Origin: Gracilaria domingensis
Taxonomy: Eukaryota; Rhodophyta; Florideophyceae; Gracilariales; Gracilariaceae
Length of the DNA: 64,000 nucleotides
Assembly: GCA_022539475.1 (NCBI GenBank)
Contig: VCMS01000045.1
Span: 124,001 to 188,000, forward strand
Direction: 5' to 3'
Below the pieces are notes generated by a model. The model ran no database searches and was not told the origin of the DNA. It saw nothing but the letters and a program-made list of their open reading frames with translations. A program made the position numbers and the translations under genes. Shown one piece after another: positions 9,175-18,917 of the stretch. The first letter of the stretch is position 1, and every line of letters starts with the position of its first letter.

Positions 9175-9909
9175 TCAATCAGCTGAAAGGCAAAACTTTA
9201 GTCTGCCCGAACTGATTAGACAATACTCAAATAGAATGTTAGCCCTCCCAAAAAGAGAAAACTTTCTGTAGAGAGTTTTACTACAACTTTTGAAGTAGAG
9301 GTTGTTGTCCACATTAAAGAAGAAGAAGGGTAGAAGGCTAACGTGTTCACAGGACACCATTTGCGGTTTATTCGAGATTAACAAACTATTTTTAAATAGC
9401 CATTCAGCACGCAGATAATTACAGTTCGTACATGGGTAGTATGGGGATAGCTGCAAGTCTATCGAAGTGAAGTAGCATTGGCGAAGAAAGCGGAAACCCT
9501 CGTTTGCACTGCCCTTGGTAGCGTCTTTGCGATTTGGTAGTTGAGGAGGCGGCCAATTTTCGGCATCTGGATTGCTCGATGGGTTCTTACAGCATTGAGA
9601 GAATACGGATGCGATTTTAAACGGCTCTGAACGGCATCCAGAAAGATTGCCGTGGTATCTACCTTGGAGGTATTGAGGATAGCTGTCGCATCCGGCCACG
9701 CCCATGTCAGAAACACATGAAGCAAACAAGCATAATCTGATGGGCCATGGAGCTGGGGCGCATGGTGCTTCTCGCTGATGACAGTAGGAAGCAAGTGAAA
9801 AAAGGTGGTGCACATCGACACGTGATGAGTTGAATAAAGTTGCTTTCTGACAGGCGCATTGAGATTTGTAGCAGATATGGAAGAGAGAGAAAGCAAGCAG
9901 ATGTGGCAT
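9175..9909 (-). CDS. Unrecognised cysteine-rich ORF
   Basis: A 244-residue ORF from an ATG at 9909. About 8 percent of residues are Cys, scattered rather than in a recognisable finger or knottin pattern, with a hydrophobic first 15 residues. It lies 39 bp from the zinc-finger gene in convergent orientation, a spacing usual for real genes here. However, the other minus-strand frames are also fairly open, and Cys/Ser/Leu-rich composition is common in chance ORFs. It could be orphan or spurious. Confidence 0.25.
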   Translation of the reverse strand: MPHLLAFSLFHICYKSQCACQKATLFNSSRVDVHHLFSLASYCHQREAPCAPAPWPIRLCLFASCVSDMGVAGCDSYPQYLQGRYHGNLSGCRSEPFKIASVFSQCCKNPSSNPDAENWPPPQLPNRKDATKGSANEGFRFLRQCYFTSIDLQLSPYYPCTNCNYLRAEWLFKNSLLISNKPQMVSCEHVSLLPFFFFNVDNNLYFKSCSKTLYRKFSLFGRANILFEYCLISSGRLKFCLSAD

Positions 9910-10088
9910 GACGGTGATGTTTTGCTTGTTTGCAGGTTTTATATCTGACAGTACAGTACGCGAGATGGAGCAAAGAGTGGTGGCGCGACGGTAGCACGAG
10001 AGCGGGCGGCTGGACTAACCTTTATTTGGATCAAAACGGTGTATGAGACGCACAGCCGCAACATACAGCAGGTGCGTCAGGCTGGCGC

Positions 10089-10618
10089 TCAGTCCTCAAT
10101 GTTCTTAAAGCGCGTATAACCCTTTGGAATGGCAAAGCCCTTGGCTGGATCGGCATAGCCAGCCGCGGTGCCCGACTGCGCCGGATGCGTTCCCACCTTG
10201 GCGTCGGCTTCCTCGTCCGACTCGACAGCACTCCCCCCAAAACAGCAGCCACGTCGCTTCTTCTTCTTTTTCTTCTTCTTCTCCACCACAGCCTCCGCCC
10301 CGCCCTTCTTCCCCGCGCCAGCCGACGCGCCGTGCTCCACGGCCGACACCTCGTTCACAGCCTCCAACTTCTCCTCCGCGCGCGGCGCCGCGGGCTTCGC
10401 GGCCGGCGGCGCAGGCGGCGGTGGCGGCGCGGCCGCGATTGGCGGCGCGGGCGGCGCGGGCGGCGGCGGCGCGGCGGCAGCAGGCGGCGCGGGCGGCGGC
10501 GGCGGCGCGGCGGCAGCAGGCGGCGGCGGCGGCGGCGCGGCGGCAGGCTTTGCGCCGGCGGCAGCGGGCGGCGGCGGCGGCGGCGGCGCGTTGGACCGCT
10601 TCCCGCCGCCGCCCGGCA

Positions 10619-10661
<43 letters not shown>

Positions 10662-10667
10662 TCCCAT
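10089..10667 (-). CDS. Polyproline protein with polylysine and dicysteine motif
   Basis: This 192-residue protein starts at an ATG followed by a run of 13 prolines. Residues about 1-95 are poly-Pro blocks separated by Ala/Gly, the kind of tract that binds profilin, SH3, WW or EVH1 domains. A charged linker leads to eight lysines, then RRGCCFGG, a polybasic dicysteine motif like palmitoylated membrane anchors. The tail (about 50 residues) ends GYTRFKNIED. No family is recognised. The coding GGC repeats are near 10620-10660. It follows the SGT gene on the same strand. Cytoskeleton-membrane linking is only a guess. Confidence 0.6.
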
Positions 10668-11001
10668 GCGAGGCGGGCGCAGAGAAGCTGCTGCAGGCGG
10701 AGGCGGCGCGACGGGCGGAGCGACGGCGGTGCGATCGGCGGGCGCGCGGCGGGCGCGACGCGCGCGCGGCGCGCTTTAAAACGCGCGCGCGGCTGGCGCC
10801 GCAATGTCAGCAGCGCGGCGGCGCGACACGTCGCGCGCGCGCGGCTGTAAGCGCGCGGCGCGCGGCGGCGGAGGGCGAGCGCGCGCAGCAGCAGCGCGCT
10901 GCGCGCGGAACACGTAGCGCAAGCGCGGCGCGCGCGCGTACAGCCACGCAGCGCGCGCGCGGCGGTTTTACGGTGCGAGCGGCTCGCCTTCGGCGCGGGC
11001 G
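10668..11001. other. GC-rich spacer between tandem minus-strand genes
   Basis: Extremely CG-rich DNA holding the 3' flank of the SGT gene and the promoter/5' UTR of the polyproline gene. Open frames are numerous only because stop codons are rare at this composition. A TTTAAA at about 10776-10781 could serve as a TATA-like element for the polyproline gene. Confidence 0.5.
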
Positions 11002-12231
11002 TCACGCGTCGGCGGGCGCGCGGCGCGCGTCGGCGGGCGGCGGCGCGCCCCACGGCGGCGTCGGCAGCTCGCCGCGCATCAGGCTCTGCATGGTCTGCTG
11101 CACCATGGCCGGGTTGCGGCTCATCATCTGCTGCATCTGCTGCAGCCCGCCGTTCTCGAACAGCTCGTCCAGCGCCTCGTTGGGCACGTTGATGCCCATC
11201 ATGTTCGCCATGTTGCTCACGCCGTCGCGCCCGATGTGCGACATCATCTGCTCCAGGTTGGCGCCGCCCACGCCGCCGGCGCCGCCGGCCGCGCCGCCGG
11301 CCGCGCCGCCGGCCGCGCCGCCGGCGCTGGCGCCGGCGCCGTCCTCGGCGCCCCGCAGCCGCAGCTCCGCCTCCTCCAGCTGGCGCCTCAGTTTCGGGCT
11401 GGACGCATCCACTCTCAGCGCCTGCTTGAGCGCGTGCACCTCGTCGGCCGTTCGGCCCATCTGTCGGTACGCGTGCGCCAGCCGCTCCCTCGGCCTCATG
11501 AAGCTGTCATCCAGACGGATGGCGGTGCGGCAGTCATTGACCGCCTCTTCAAAGCGCGCCAGCAGCATGTTTGCCGCCGCGCGGTTGCTATGGTACACTG
11601 CGTTCTGCGGCCACAGCTGGATGCTTTGGTCGTACAGATGCAGCGCCTCCTCGTACTTTTTCTCCTTGAGCTTTTCGTTGCCGCGCTGTTTGAGCGCTTC
11701 TGCCTGCTCCTTTTTCGCGTCGTCCGACGCCGTTGCCGACGCCGTTGCCGCTGCCGCTGCCGCTGCCGCTGCCGCTGCCGCTGCCGTCGCCGTCGCCGCG
11801 GCAGCCGGCGTGGTGGACTTGATGCGCTTTGCGGCGCGTCGAGACTCAAACTTGTCCCTGGCGCGCTGCACGCGACGCTCGTACTCGGACGAGCCCGGCT
11901 CCAAGCCGTCGAACAGCGAGGTGCTCTCCTTCAAGCGCTGCAGGAAGCGATCGAACGCATCGCCGCGCGCCGCCGCCGCGCGCGGCGCGTCTCCGTTCGC
12001 GGCGCGCGTCTGCTCAAGCAGCTGCGTTCGGCCCGCGACGAACACGTCCACGAGCGAAAGGCCGTGCAGCGGGTAGCGCTGCTGCGTGGCGGCGTTGCGC
12101 ATGTTGAGCGAGTAGGCGTTGGAAATGGCGAAGATGGCCTCTTGCAGCGAGTCGCCGTTCATGTCGGCGCGCTGCGACGCGCTTTGCAGGTGGGTGAGCA
12201 CCGCCATCATCAGCCAGCGCTCGTCCTCCAT
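11002..12231 (-). CDS. SGT: Small glutamine-rich TPR protein (SGT/SGTA) co-chaperone
   Basis: This 409-residue protein has the SGTA order. An N-terminal dimerisation segment (about residues 5-75) starts WLMMAVLTHLQSAS. Then come three TPR units beginning AEALKQRGNEKLKEKKYEEALHLYD (about residues 180-290). The C-terminal region is Gly/Ala-rich, then MMSHIGRDG..NPAMVQQTMQSLM. SGT binds Hsp70/Hsp90 tails and hydrophobic clients and hands tail-anchored proteins to the Get/TRC pathway in the cytosol. A poly-Ala insert before the TPRs comes from a GCC/GCT microsatellite and is probably length-variable. The C-terminus is Gly/Ala-rich rather than Gln-rich. It is the middle of three same-strand genes. 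Confidence 0.92.
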   Translation of the reverse strand: MEDERWLMMAVLTHLQSASQRADMNGDSLQEAIFAISNAYSLNMRNAATQQRYPLHGLSLVDVFVAGRTQLLEQTRAANGDAPRAAAARGDAFDRFLQRLKESTSLFDGLEPGSSEYERRVQRARDKFESRRAAKRIKSTTPAAAATATAAAAAAAAAAAAATASATASDDAKKEQAEALKQRGNEKLKEKKYEEALHLYDQSIQLWPQNAVYHSNRAAANMLLARFEEAVNDCRTAIRLDDSFMRPRERLAHAYRQMGRTADEVHALKQALRVDASSPKLRRQLEEAELRLRGAEDGAGASAGGAAGGAAGGAAGGAGGVGGANLEQMMSHIGRDGVSNMANMMGINVPNEALDELFENGGLQQMQQMMSRNPAMVQQTMQSLMRGELPTPPWGAPPPADARRAPADA

Positions 12232-12483
12232 GGTGGCGCGTGGCGCGTGGCGCGGGCGTCGCGGCGGCGATCGTCACCGTCAGCGTCACCGTTGGTGCCA
12301 CCAGCGAGTGCCGCGCGCGAAGCGCAAGCGCAGGCGGCGCGCGCGCGCACGCGCCGATCATCACCGCCGCGGCGCGGGTGGCGCTGGTCGCGCAACGTGT
12401 ACGACGCGTGCGACGTGTGCGACGTGTGCGACGTGTGGCACAGTGGCGCTAGTTTACAGCTAGTTTACAGCGCGCGAGGCGCG

Positions 12484-13245
12484 TCACGGCGCGAACTGGT
12501 GATCGCGCAGCAGCTGCTTGTACGCGCTCGCCACGTCGTAGTCGTTCTCCTGCAGGTAGTAGCGCACCTCGTCCTCCACCACCAGCAGCCCGCGCGCCAT
12601 CAGCCGCACCAGCAGCCCCCGCACGTACGTCCGCTCCGCGCCGCGCGCCGCGCCGCGCGCCGCCGCGCCGCGCGCCAGCCCGCAGAAGCGCACCACCAGA
12701 AAGTACTTGTTGGACAGCGTCACGTCGCGCACCAGCACCGGCGTCTGCACGGCGCGCCCGCCGCCGGTCATGCCCCGCAGCACGCTCTCCTCCGTCAGCG
12801 GCACGTACACGTGCGTGCGCGACGCCAGCTGGTACTCCTTGAACAGCGCGTTTGCTCGCAGGATGTCGTGCACGCTCGCCGCGTACTTGAGCGCAAGCGA
12901 CGTCACGGACGTGTGCTCGGACAGCAGCACGCACACGTGCAGCACGCGCGAGCACGCCACCTCCTCGGCGTTGCGCAGCAGCCGCAGCCACACCGCCGCC
13001 GGCACGCGCGACGGCCGGCACAGAAGCCGAAGCGTGGGCGGCAGCGGCGTGTGCCAGCTAAAGTGCACCGCGCGCACGCCGAGCAGCGCCGCCAGCCGCC
13101 GTGGCCAGACGTGCGTCTGGATAAAGTGCCGCCAGTGCGCGGAGCTGAGGCACAGCGTGTTGAGCGTGCTCGACGGCAGCAAGTTGCAGATTTGGAGCAG
13201 AAGGTCGTTGGGGAGCGACGCCAGCGTCGTGCGTGAAGCGCTCAT
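12484..13245 (-). CDS. F-box protein with LysM domain
   Basis: This 253-residue protein begins with an F-box (LASLPNDLLLQICNLLPSSTLNTLCLSSAHWRHF, about residues 8-42), which binds SKP1 in SCF ubiquitin ligases. Residues about 110-152 form a LysM domain (LALKYAASVHDILRANALF, then SRTHVYVPL), a fold best known for peptidoglycan or chitin binding. Plants have a similar small intracellular F-box plus LysM protein. The C-terminal third (VRDVTLSNKYFLVVRF..DVASAYKQLLRDH) is helical and unknown. It is the first of a same-strand trio with SGT and the polyproline gene. Confidence 0.75.
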   Translation of the reverse strand: MSASRTTLASLPNDLLLQICNLLPSSTLNTLCLSSAHWRHFIQTHVWPRRLAALLGVRAVHFSWHTPLPPTLRLLCRPSRVPAAVWLRLLRNAEEVACSRVLHVCVLLSEHTSVTSLALKYAASVHDILRANALFKEYQLASRTHVYVPLTEESVLRGMTGGGRAVQTPVLVRDVTLSNKYFLVVRFCGLARGAAARGAARGAERTYVRGLLVRLMARGLLVVEDEVRYYLQENDYDVASAYKQLLRDHQFAP

Positions 13246-13614
13246 GTTGCGAGGGGAGCCCGTGGGTGGCGCGCTGTGGCGCCGCCTGCGGCAAGCTGCC
13301 TAGTCAAGCTGCCGCCCTGTGGCAGAGATGGCACTCTCATGCGCCAATGCGTCGCATCCACGTTGCGCTACCAATGCATGATGCACCCATCTCACACTAT
13401 TGTCGCGATAAACATGTAACCTTTCTGCCATGGATCCATGACCCTCAACAGTTTCCAAGAATCATGTCCTGCACAAGAGGAAACCGAGCTCCAAAACGAA
13501 ATGCTATCCTTTACGCTACCACTTCCCGCGCTCGTAGCTCAAAGAGACGAGCGAATACGCACGACAAACAGCCCTGTTTGCAGCCTCTGTCGCGCAAATT
13601 GTCTACCCTGAGCC
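13246..13614. other. Divergent promoter region
   Basis: Spacer between the minus-strand F-box gene and the plus-strand orphan. GC content falls sharply across it, marking the edge between a GC-rich block and the AT-richer middle of the window. No clear TATA box, RNA gene or repeat is seen. Confidence 0.5.
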
Positions 13615-14874
13615 ATGTCGTACCTCACATATTTTCCAGCCTTTGATCCTATATGCAGCGACGCTCCCAGTCACTTTGACTATCCAACCCGCAGAACATA
13701 CTCTATGGCTTGGAAACACATCATCATCTATGGGCACCAATTTAGAGATCAACCCCTATACTACAACACTGGATTCACTAGAAAGATCCAGGCAGATGAC
13801 CCAGCAGACGTGGAAGCGTCCTTCAACGAGTTAAGGAGCGGGCAAATGGTCGCGATGCAGGGGGCCGGTGGTTCTCCAAGCACCAGTATCTTTTGCCTTA
13901 GTTACTCTTCAAGCCTGCTTGAAGATGGAAGCTACGGTCTTTCTCGAGACGATTGGAGGCGCGCGTTGAAAATTGCGGCAACATCTGGAAACACTTCTGT
14001 AGTGTTGTGGGTGGATATACTCGACAGAGCGAATCGTAGTCGCCCATGGGGAGAGGAACAACTATTCCCATACATGATTTATCCAGTGATATTCGTTGCC
14101 ACCGCAAAAAGTCGGGTTAAGCAGGAGTCGCTGCGTATGTGGCCCGCTATAGAAGCCACGATGGCACAGCTCGGTGCCGGGTTGATTACTGACCGCATTG
14201 CAAAGCATTGCGGACATTTTATTCCGTTTCAGGCAAGAAGTAAAGGTTTGTACTATTCGATGACAGTGGATTCAGGTCCCGAGGTTGAAAGAGAAGCGTT
14301 TCAGTTGCATGTGGCTTCCGGTAGATTTAGGGGGTGTCCGACATTTCACCAGGGAGATTACGACAGGTTACTGGCTGTACTGCAGCTTGCCAATTATCGA
14401 CTTTGGGATGAAGATGGAGACATGTTCGCAACGCTTGAGCGACTTGAGCTGCGGTTTAACGGGATGGCCACAATGAAACTGGAGGTTACTTCTACCCGAT
14501 GGATAACGACAGAGTTGCCTCGTTGGACTGGACGAAAAGAATGGTTCCCACAAGAGGGCGGATTAATCTCGGGGGCGGTCAATTCACTCTCGTCGTCAAA
14601 GTTTTCTCCTGGTACGTTCGAAGGGAGTTATGAGGTTTACGTAGATGAAGAGTGGTGGATATATTGTGTCGTAAATCGAGGTGGGAAAAAAACGTTGGTG
14701 AGGATGTCAGCCAAGGACGGAACAGCAATATTTCATCCGGAACAGCTGACGCCAAATGCTTATGCTCGAATTCCGGCTGCACAGGGTGCAGCTTTCTTAA
14801 GAATCATTCTGGGCATCGATGGGATAGTGAAGTTGAATGGTACATTTGATCTGAGCAAGGTGGAGTGGGAATAA
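13615..14874 (+). CDS. Unrecognised 419-residue protein, faint HET-domain resemblance
   Basis: A long intron-free ORF from a clear ATG. It is soluble, without signal peptide or membrane helix. Residues about 120-165 (DDWRRALKIAATSG, then VVLWVDILDRAN, then FPYMIYPVIFVAT) resemble the order of elements in fungal HET domains: a helix, a WIDxxC-like strand, and M..IY..A. The key HET cysteine and CINQ motif are absent, so this is only a hint; HET domains are TIR-like and act in self/non-self recognition. The C-terminal half has several Trp-rich strands (EEWWIYCVVNRGGKK). It could belong to a lineage-specific family. It lies alone between two long spacers. Confidence 0.7.
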   Translation: MSYLTYFPAFDPICSDAPSHFDYPTRRTYSMAWKHIIIYGHQFRDQPLYYNTGFTRKIQADDPADVEASFNELRSGQMVAMQGAGGSPSTSIFCLSYSSSLLEDGSYGLSRDDWRRALKIAATSGNTSVVLWVDILDRANRSRPWGEEQLFPYMIYPVIFVATAKSRVKQESLRMWPAIEATMAQLGAGLITDRIAKHCGHFIPFQARSKGLYYSMTVDSGPEVEREAFQLHVASGRFRGCPTFHQGDYDRLLAVLQLANYRLWDEDGDMFATLERLELRFNGMATMKLEVTSTRWITTELPRWTGRKEWFPQEGGLISGAVNSLSSSKFSPGTFEGSYEVYVDEEWWIYCVVNRGGKKTLVRMSAKDGTAIFHPEQLTPNAYARIPAAQGAAFLRIILGIDGIVKLNGTFDLSKVEWE

Positions 14875-15825
14875 TAAACTCAAATGTTCGTCCGATGAAA
14901 TGTGAGGACTGTTGCAATTGGGTAACTCCTGAAATCACAAGTTGGGTAAGGACTGGGAGCATCCTGAAACACTAAACGCACAAAACTGCATTGCGCGTCC
15001 GTTTTGCTCTCCGTTCGAGCACCGACGAAGCTGCCTTCGGCTGAGAACAAATGAGCATTTTATGTCAGACTTCTCTCCAAAAACGAATGCGTGGTTTCGT
15101 TTGGCACCAAAGGGCACCGCACAAGTTCCCACCGTGCCATGAACTCCGTTCGCAATGCCCACCTTCTCCAAGCGCGTTGCTTTCACAGCGAAACCTTTTG
15201 CCCTTTCAAATTCTTGTCGTCATTGTTGCACCATGGGAATAAAGGATTGGTTGATAAAGGTTTACAAGAAAGGAAGTTTTCAACGTGCAAAAGGACGTAA
15301 GATAGCAGCAAAAGTTCGTGGTTTGGAAGCCAGGCATGGTATGAATAGTCTCTACCTTTGAAGAGTCAAGAGAGGTTGTCTCATTTTGCACTCTGAGCAG
15401 CAGTTTTCGAATGATGTCGAAGCGCCATTCAGCAAATTCACCAAGGGAATAGATCCCCGACAACAAGAAAGCACCCAAGTAGATTTACAGCTTCGTCTCG
15501 GATGTGTGAGACGTGTCGCGATGGCGTGCCACGTGTGCCACGACCGCGTTTGTCTTGTTCGTTGCACCGCTCGCCGCGCGTGCAGCGGTTCATCTCGCGA
15601 GGCGCGACGCCTTTTTTTCGCGCGCGCGTCTCGTCGCTCGTCACATCGTGCATCGCGGCGTCGGTCATCCACAACGACAACGTCGGCCGCTTCGTTACGG
15701 TCCCCCTTTCTCCCGCGACGTTACCTTCCCCCTCCTCCCCCGCCCCCCCACTGCCCAAAACCCTTGAGTCTGCGCGAGTCGTGCGCGTCCACCCACCGCT
15801 CATTTTCGCTCGCTGCGACGTCGAA
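14875..15825. other. Intergenic region with one possible 42-codon ORF
   Basis: Nearly 1 kb upstream of DCP1. The plus-strand ORF at 15234-15362 has a good ATG context (CACCATGG) and encodes a very basic 42-residue peptide (KKGSFQRAKGRKIAAK core), but it matches nothing I know and may be chance. Pyrimidine-rich DNA before 15826 is probably the DCP1 5' UTR. No repeats or RNA genes are recognised. Confidence 0.45.
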
Positions 15826-18132
15826 ATGACCGCCGGGATTGACTTCGACCCCAAGCGTCGCGACGCCATCGCCGCCAAGATGAACCTCTCCGTGCTGCAG
15901 CGAGCCGACCCCGCCGTCAAACGCGTGCTCAAGCTCGCCTCGCACGTCTGCCTCTACCAGTTGGACGACGCTCAAGCGTGGCGTCGTCTCGATATCGAAG
16001 GCTCTTTGTTTGTCGTCGAGCTGCATGTGGACCACCCGAACAACGCGGCGCACGCCCGTCACCGCATCGTCATCATCAACCGAAAAAGCCTTCAAAACTA
16101 CTCGGACGATGTCGTTGTTGGCAACAAGGAGATCGAGCTCCAGCAGCAGATGATCATGTACACCAACTCCAAGCAGAACACCGTCGGCATCTGGTTCTAC
16201 CAGAACGCCGAGGCCTCCTCCTTATTCCAGCTGCTACAAGCTCTGGTTCAGGGTCGCGTTCCATCGCCGCCGTCGTCCCCATCTGCTCAAGCGGCGTCCT
16301 CCGCCTCGCAATCCGGCCCATCTGCCGCAGCCTCTGCCGCCGCACCGCCCGTCGTCGACGCTGCGCGCCCGGCTGCGGAGTCTTCGTCACGCGCACGTCG
16401 CTCGCAGAAGCGTGTGTCGCGCAACGCCGCCGCCGCTAAGAATGTCGTCAAACCAAACCGTCAGACACCCAACGCGCGTGCATCCGCCCCTGTCGACGAA
16501 AACCCTGCTCGCGCTGACCGTGAACCCAACTCGTTGGAGCGCTTCTTCCCAGCGCTCAAACACACGCACGGCGTGGCGGGTTCTACGTTACCGCCTGAGG
16601 TGAACACGTCTTCCGTCATGGAGAGTGTTGCTGTAACTACGCTAACATCCGACAAACAAGACGGCGCCGAGTTTAAGCCCACGTCCGAGATTGACGAGGC
16701 CATTGTCATTGCATCTGATAACGGTTTGCCGGATTCCATTCTTTCCAACCGCTCGTCGTCCGGCGATCAACTCGTGTCCGACGCAATGAAAATCGTGCGC
16801 TCAAGGACAGACAAGAAACCGCGGTCCGACACGCGACGCAAATCCTCCCCGAAAGCAAAGCCGGCGCCCAAGGTCATCACCCCGGTCAAACTGCAGAGGC
16901 CGAAGCGGGCTCACCCCAACTCCAAACCAGTCTCCTCGGACACCAGCGCCCCTACCTCCTCCACAACCACTACCAGCATGCCGAACAATTCGGAGCCTTC
17001 CGAACCTGTACCCAGTGTGGAGCGACGAAAGAGAACCTCCCCTCCCCCCCAGAAGAGTTCACCGCAACGTAAACCAGTGCCTAACTCGCGCGGGGCTGTC
17101 GATGCCACCAGTGGCGATCGGCATACTGCGGCGAAACGCTCTGATAAGACTGCGTCTGAGGCAGCGCAAAGCGTCTCACGGGCTGTTCAGACCGCACGAC
17201 AAGAAGCACTTGCCAGGCGGATTGAAGCTGCCGGCGGCACACTGTCCACAACTGGCGCCGCCGTGAAAAACGCTGCCACGAAGGCACCGTCAAACGAAGC
17301 GAAAGCTCAGAGTGCGGCCGCATCGAAACCACTGCCAAGCGACTCTGATGCACGTGAACGATCTGGTGAAGCGAATGCGGTGCCGGCGACTGCAAGCGCT
17401 TCGCTCCCGGCGCTGAATGTTTCGAGGGCCATGGAGGAAGCGCAACGTCATTTGCAAGCTGTGTCCATGCAACAGGAAGGGTTGAACATGGCCGATCCAC
17501 TTGTGAGAAGCATGGCGCCGTTCCGCTTTCCTACGGGTAGTGACATGCAGCTTGCGCATACTACGGGCATGATGCCATCACCTCTTGCTGCTCCGCCTCA
17601 ATCGGCGGCTCCATTTCCTGCTGGAATTCATCCGCAGATGGCGATGTTGATGCAACATCAACTATTTTTGCAGCAACAACAGTTCCTGGCTCAGCAGGAG
17701 CATCAACGTCGGATGCAAATGCAGAGCATGCCGATTCCGTCAATGCCTATGATGCACAAGTCCGAGGCGCGTAGCGCAGCGAACGTGCCCAGCGCGCCAA
17801 ACGGGCCAAACGGACCCAACGGACCCAACGGGTATGTGTCTCCGCACACTGCAAGCGCTGCTGATTCGGCGGCGGAGCTGATGCGCATGCTGAATGCGGG
17901 CGGGGCAAAAGCAGAGGCAAAAACGTCGGCGCAGCCGGAGATGAGCGAAGAAGAGAAGGGCAAGCATGTTGCGCGAAGCGTTGCATCGGCGCACAGGAAA
18001 GGAGAGCTTGCTTCGTCGTCGTCAGACAAGATGGATCGTTCTGAGTTTCGTGCTGTTGTGCAACGTATGCTCACGGATAAGCGGCTGTTTGAAAGCGTGT
18101 ATGCCAGTTATGTGTCTGCATCTGAAAATTAG
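15826..18132 (+). CDS. DCP1: mRNA-decapping protein DCP1
   Basis: This 768-residue protein starts with a DCP1 EVH1-type domain (about residues 15-135): MNLSVLQRADPAVKRVLKLASHV, then DIEGSLFVVEL, then VGIWFYQNAEASSLFQLL. DCP1 activates DCP2 to remove mRNA caps in cytoplasmic P-bodies. A long disordered region rich in Ser, Ala, Pro, Lys and later Met/Gln follows. The last 30 residues (EFRAVVQRMLTDKRLFESVYASYV) match the C-terminal trimerisation helix of plant and animal DCP1. The ATG was chosen because it directly precedes the conserved domain; the frame extends upstream without a conserved start. A short NGPNGPNGPNGY repeat is near residue 660. Confidence 0.93.
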   Translation: MTAGIDFDPKRRDAIAAKMNLSVLQRADPAVKRVLKLASHVCLYQLDDAQAWRRLDIEGSLFVVELHVDHPNNAAHARHRIVIINRKSLQNYSDDVVVGNKEIELQQQMIMYTNSKQNTVGIWFYQNAEASSLFQLLQALVQGRVPSPPSSPSAQAASSASQSGPSAAASAAAPPVVDAARPAAESSSRARRSQKRVSRNAAAAKNVVKPNRQTPNARASAPVDENPARADREPNSLERFFPALKHTHGVAGSTLPPEVNTSSVMESVAVTTLTSDKQDGAEFKPTSEIDEAIVIASDNGLPDSILSNRSSSGDQLVSDAMKIVRSRTDKKPRSDTRRKSSPKAKPAPKVITPVKLQRPKRAHPNSKPVSSDTSAPTSSTTTTSMPNNSEPSEPVPSVERRKRTSPPPQKSSPQRKPVPNSRGAVDATSGDRHTAAKRSDKTASEAAQSVSRAVQTARQEALARRIEAAGGTLSTTGAAVKNAATKAPSNEAKAQSAAASKPLPSDSDARERSGEANAVPATASASLPALNVSRAMEEAQRHLQAVSMQQEGLNMADPLVRSMAPFRFPTGSDMQLAHTTGMMPSPLAAPPQSAAPFPAGIHPQMAMLMQHQLFLQQQQFLAQQEHQRRMQMQSMPIPSMPMMHKSEARSAANVPSAPNGPNGPNGPNGYVSPHTASAADSAAELMRMLNAGGAKAEAKTSAQPEMSEEEKGKHVARSVASAHRKGELASSSSDKMDRSEFRAVVQRMLTDKRLFESVYASYVSASEN

Positions 18133-18917
18133 CTAGTATGGTAGATTGCGAAAGACGATTGAATTGGAGCTGCGCAACGGTACAAAGCGTGCCGAACTGG
18201 AACTTGCAGAACTTGTTGCAAAAGCATCGACAATTGTAAAGTTAAGGCTGTCTGGAAGAAGTGTCTCCCGACGGGCGTAGAGGTATCATCACAGTGTTTG
18301 GTGCGTTGAATGGGTTGCTGTTGAAGAGTGTAGCCGGATGAGGTGCGCGCGATGAATTGGTAGTACCAAGGTTACGTACCGAATTGGTGTGTGCTTCTAT
18401 GCGGCTATGAGAACTCATAAGCGATTGCGTGATCGACGAGCATCGTGTTGTATCGATTCGCTGGCGTTTAAATTTAGATTTGTTACAGTACAGACGCCAG
18501 TTTCTCTGTACACGGTCCGTGTAGCGGCAACGTGGTCTCTCTCCGAGGGTTACCGATGCGCACAGCTAGAAAAGGCAGACGCAACTGCGCTGCCCCGAGG
18601 GCAGTGCCAGGAGCCCACGGCTGCTCGGGCATGATTCGCGACGCCATTCGCCACCCACCTAAACAGCTCTGCCTGCACACGCCCGGTTGCTGCGGCCACG
18701 GAAGGCCCCGTTGTCCCGTGCGTTTCACGCACACGCATCTATATTTCTGGCAACTTCTGATTGTTAAACTTTGCTTTTACTCGTAGCCCCCCCCCCCCGC
18801 ACTCATAACCCGAGGTTGTACTCAAGCCCTTCTTACACTCCCACGCCAGGCTTCAAAACCTCAGCAAGCCGCCGACGACTTGCTTTCTTTCAGTTACCGT
18901 TCCCGTCAAAACGCACA
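18133..18917. other. Intergenic region between DCP1 and the oxysterol-binding gene
   Basis: Holds the DCP1 3' flank and the promoter/5' leader of the next gene. A 12-base or longer C run lies at about 18786-18799, followed by CT-rich leader sequence. No gene or repeat is recognised. Confidence 0.5.

Noticed and set aside
10124-12076. 650-codon plus-strand frame opposite the polyproline and SGT genes
   Set aside because: Low-complexity Ala/Arg/Ser shadow; the minus strand carries clear SGT domains over the same bases.
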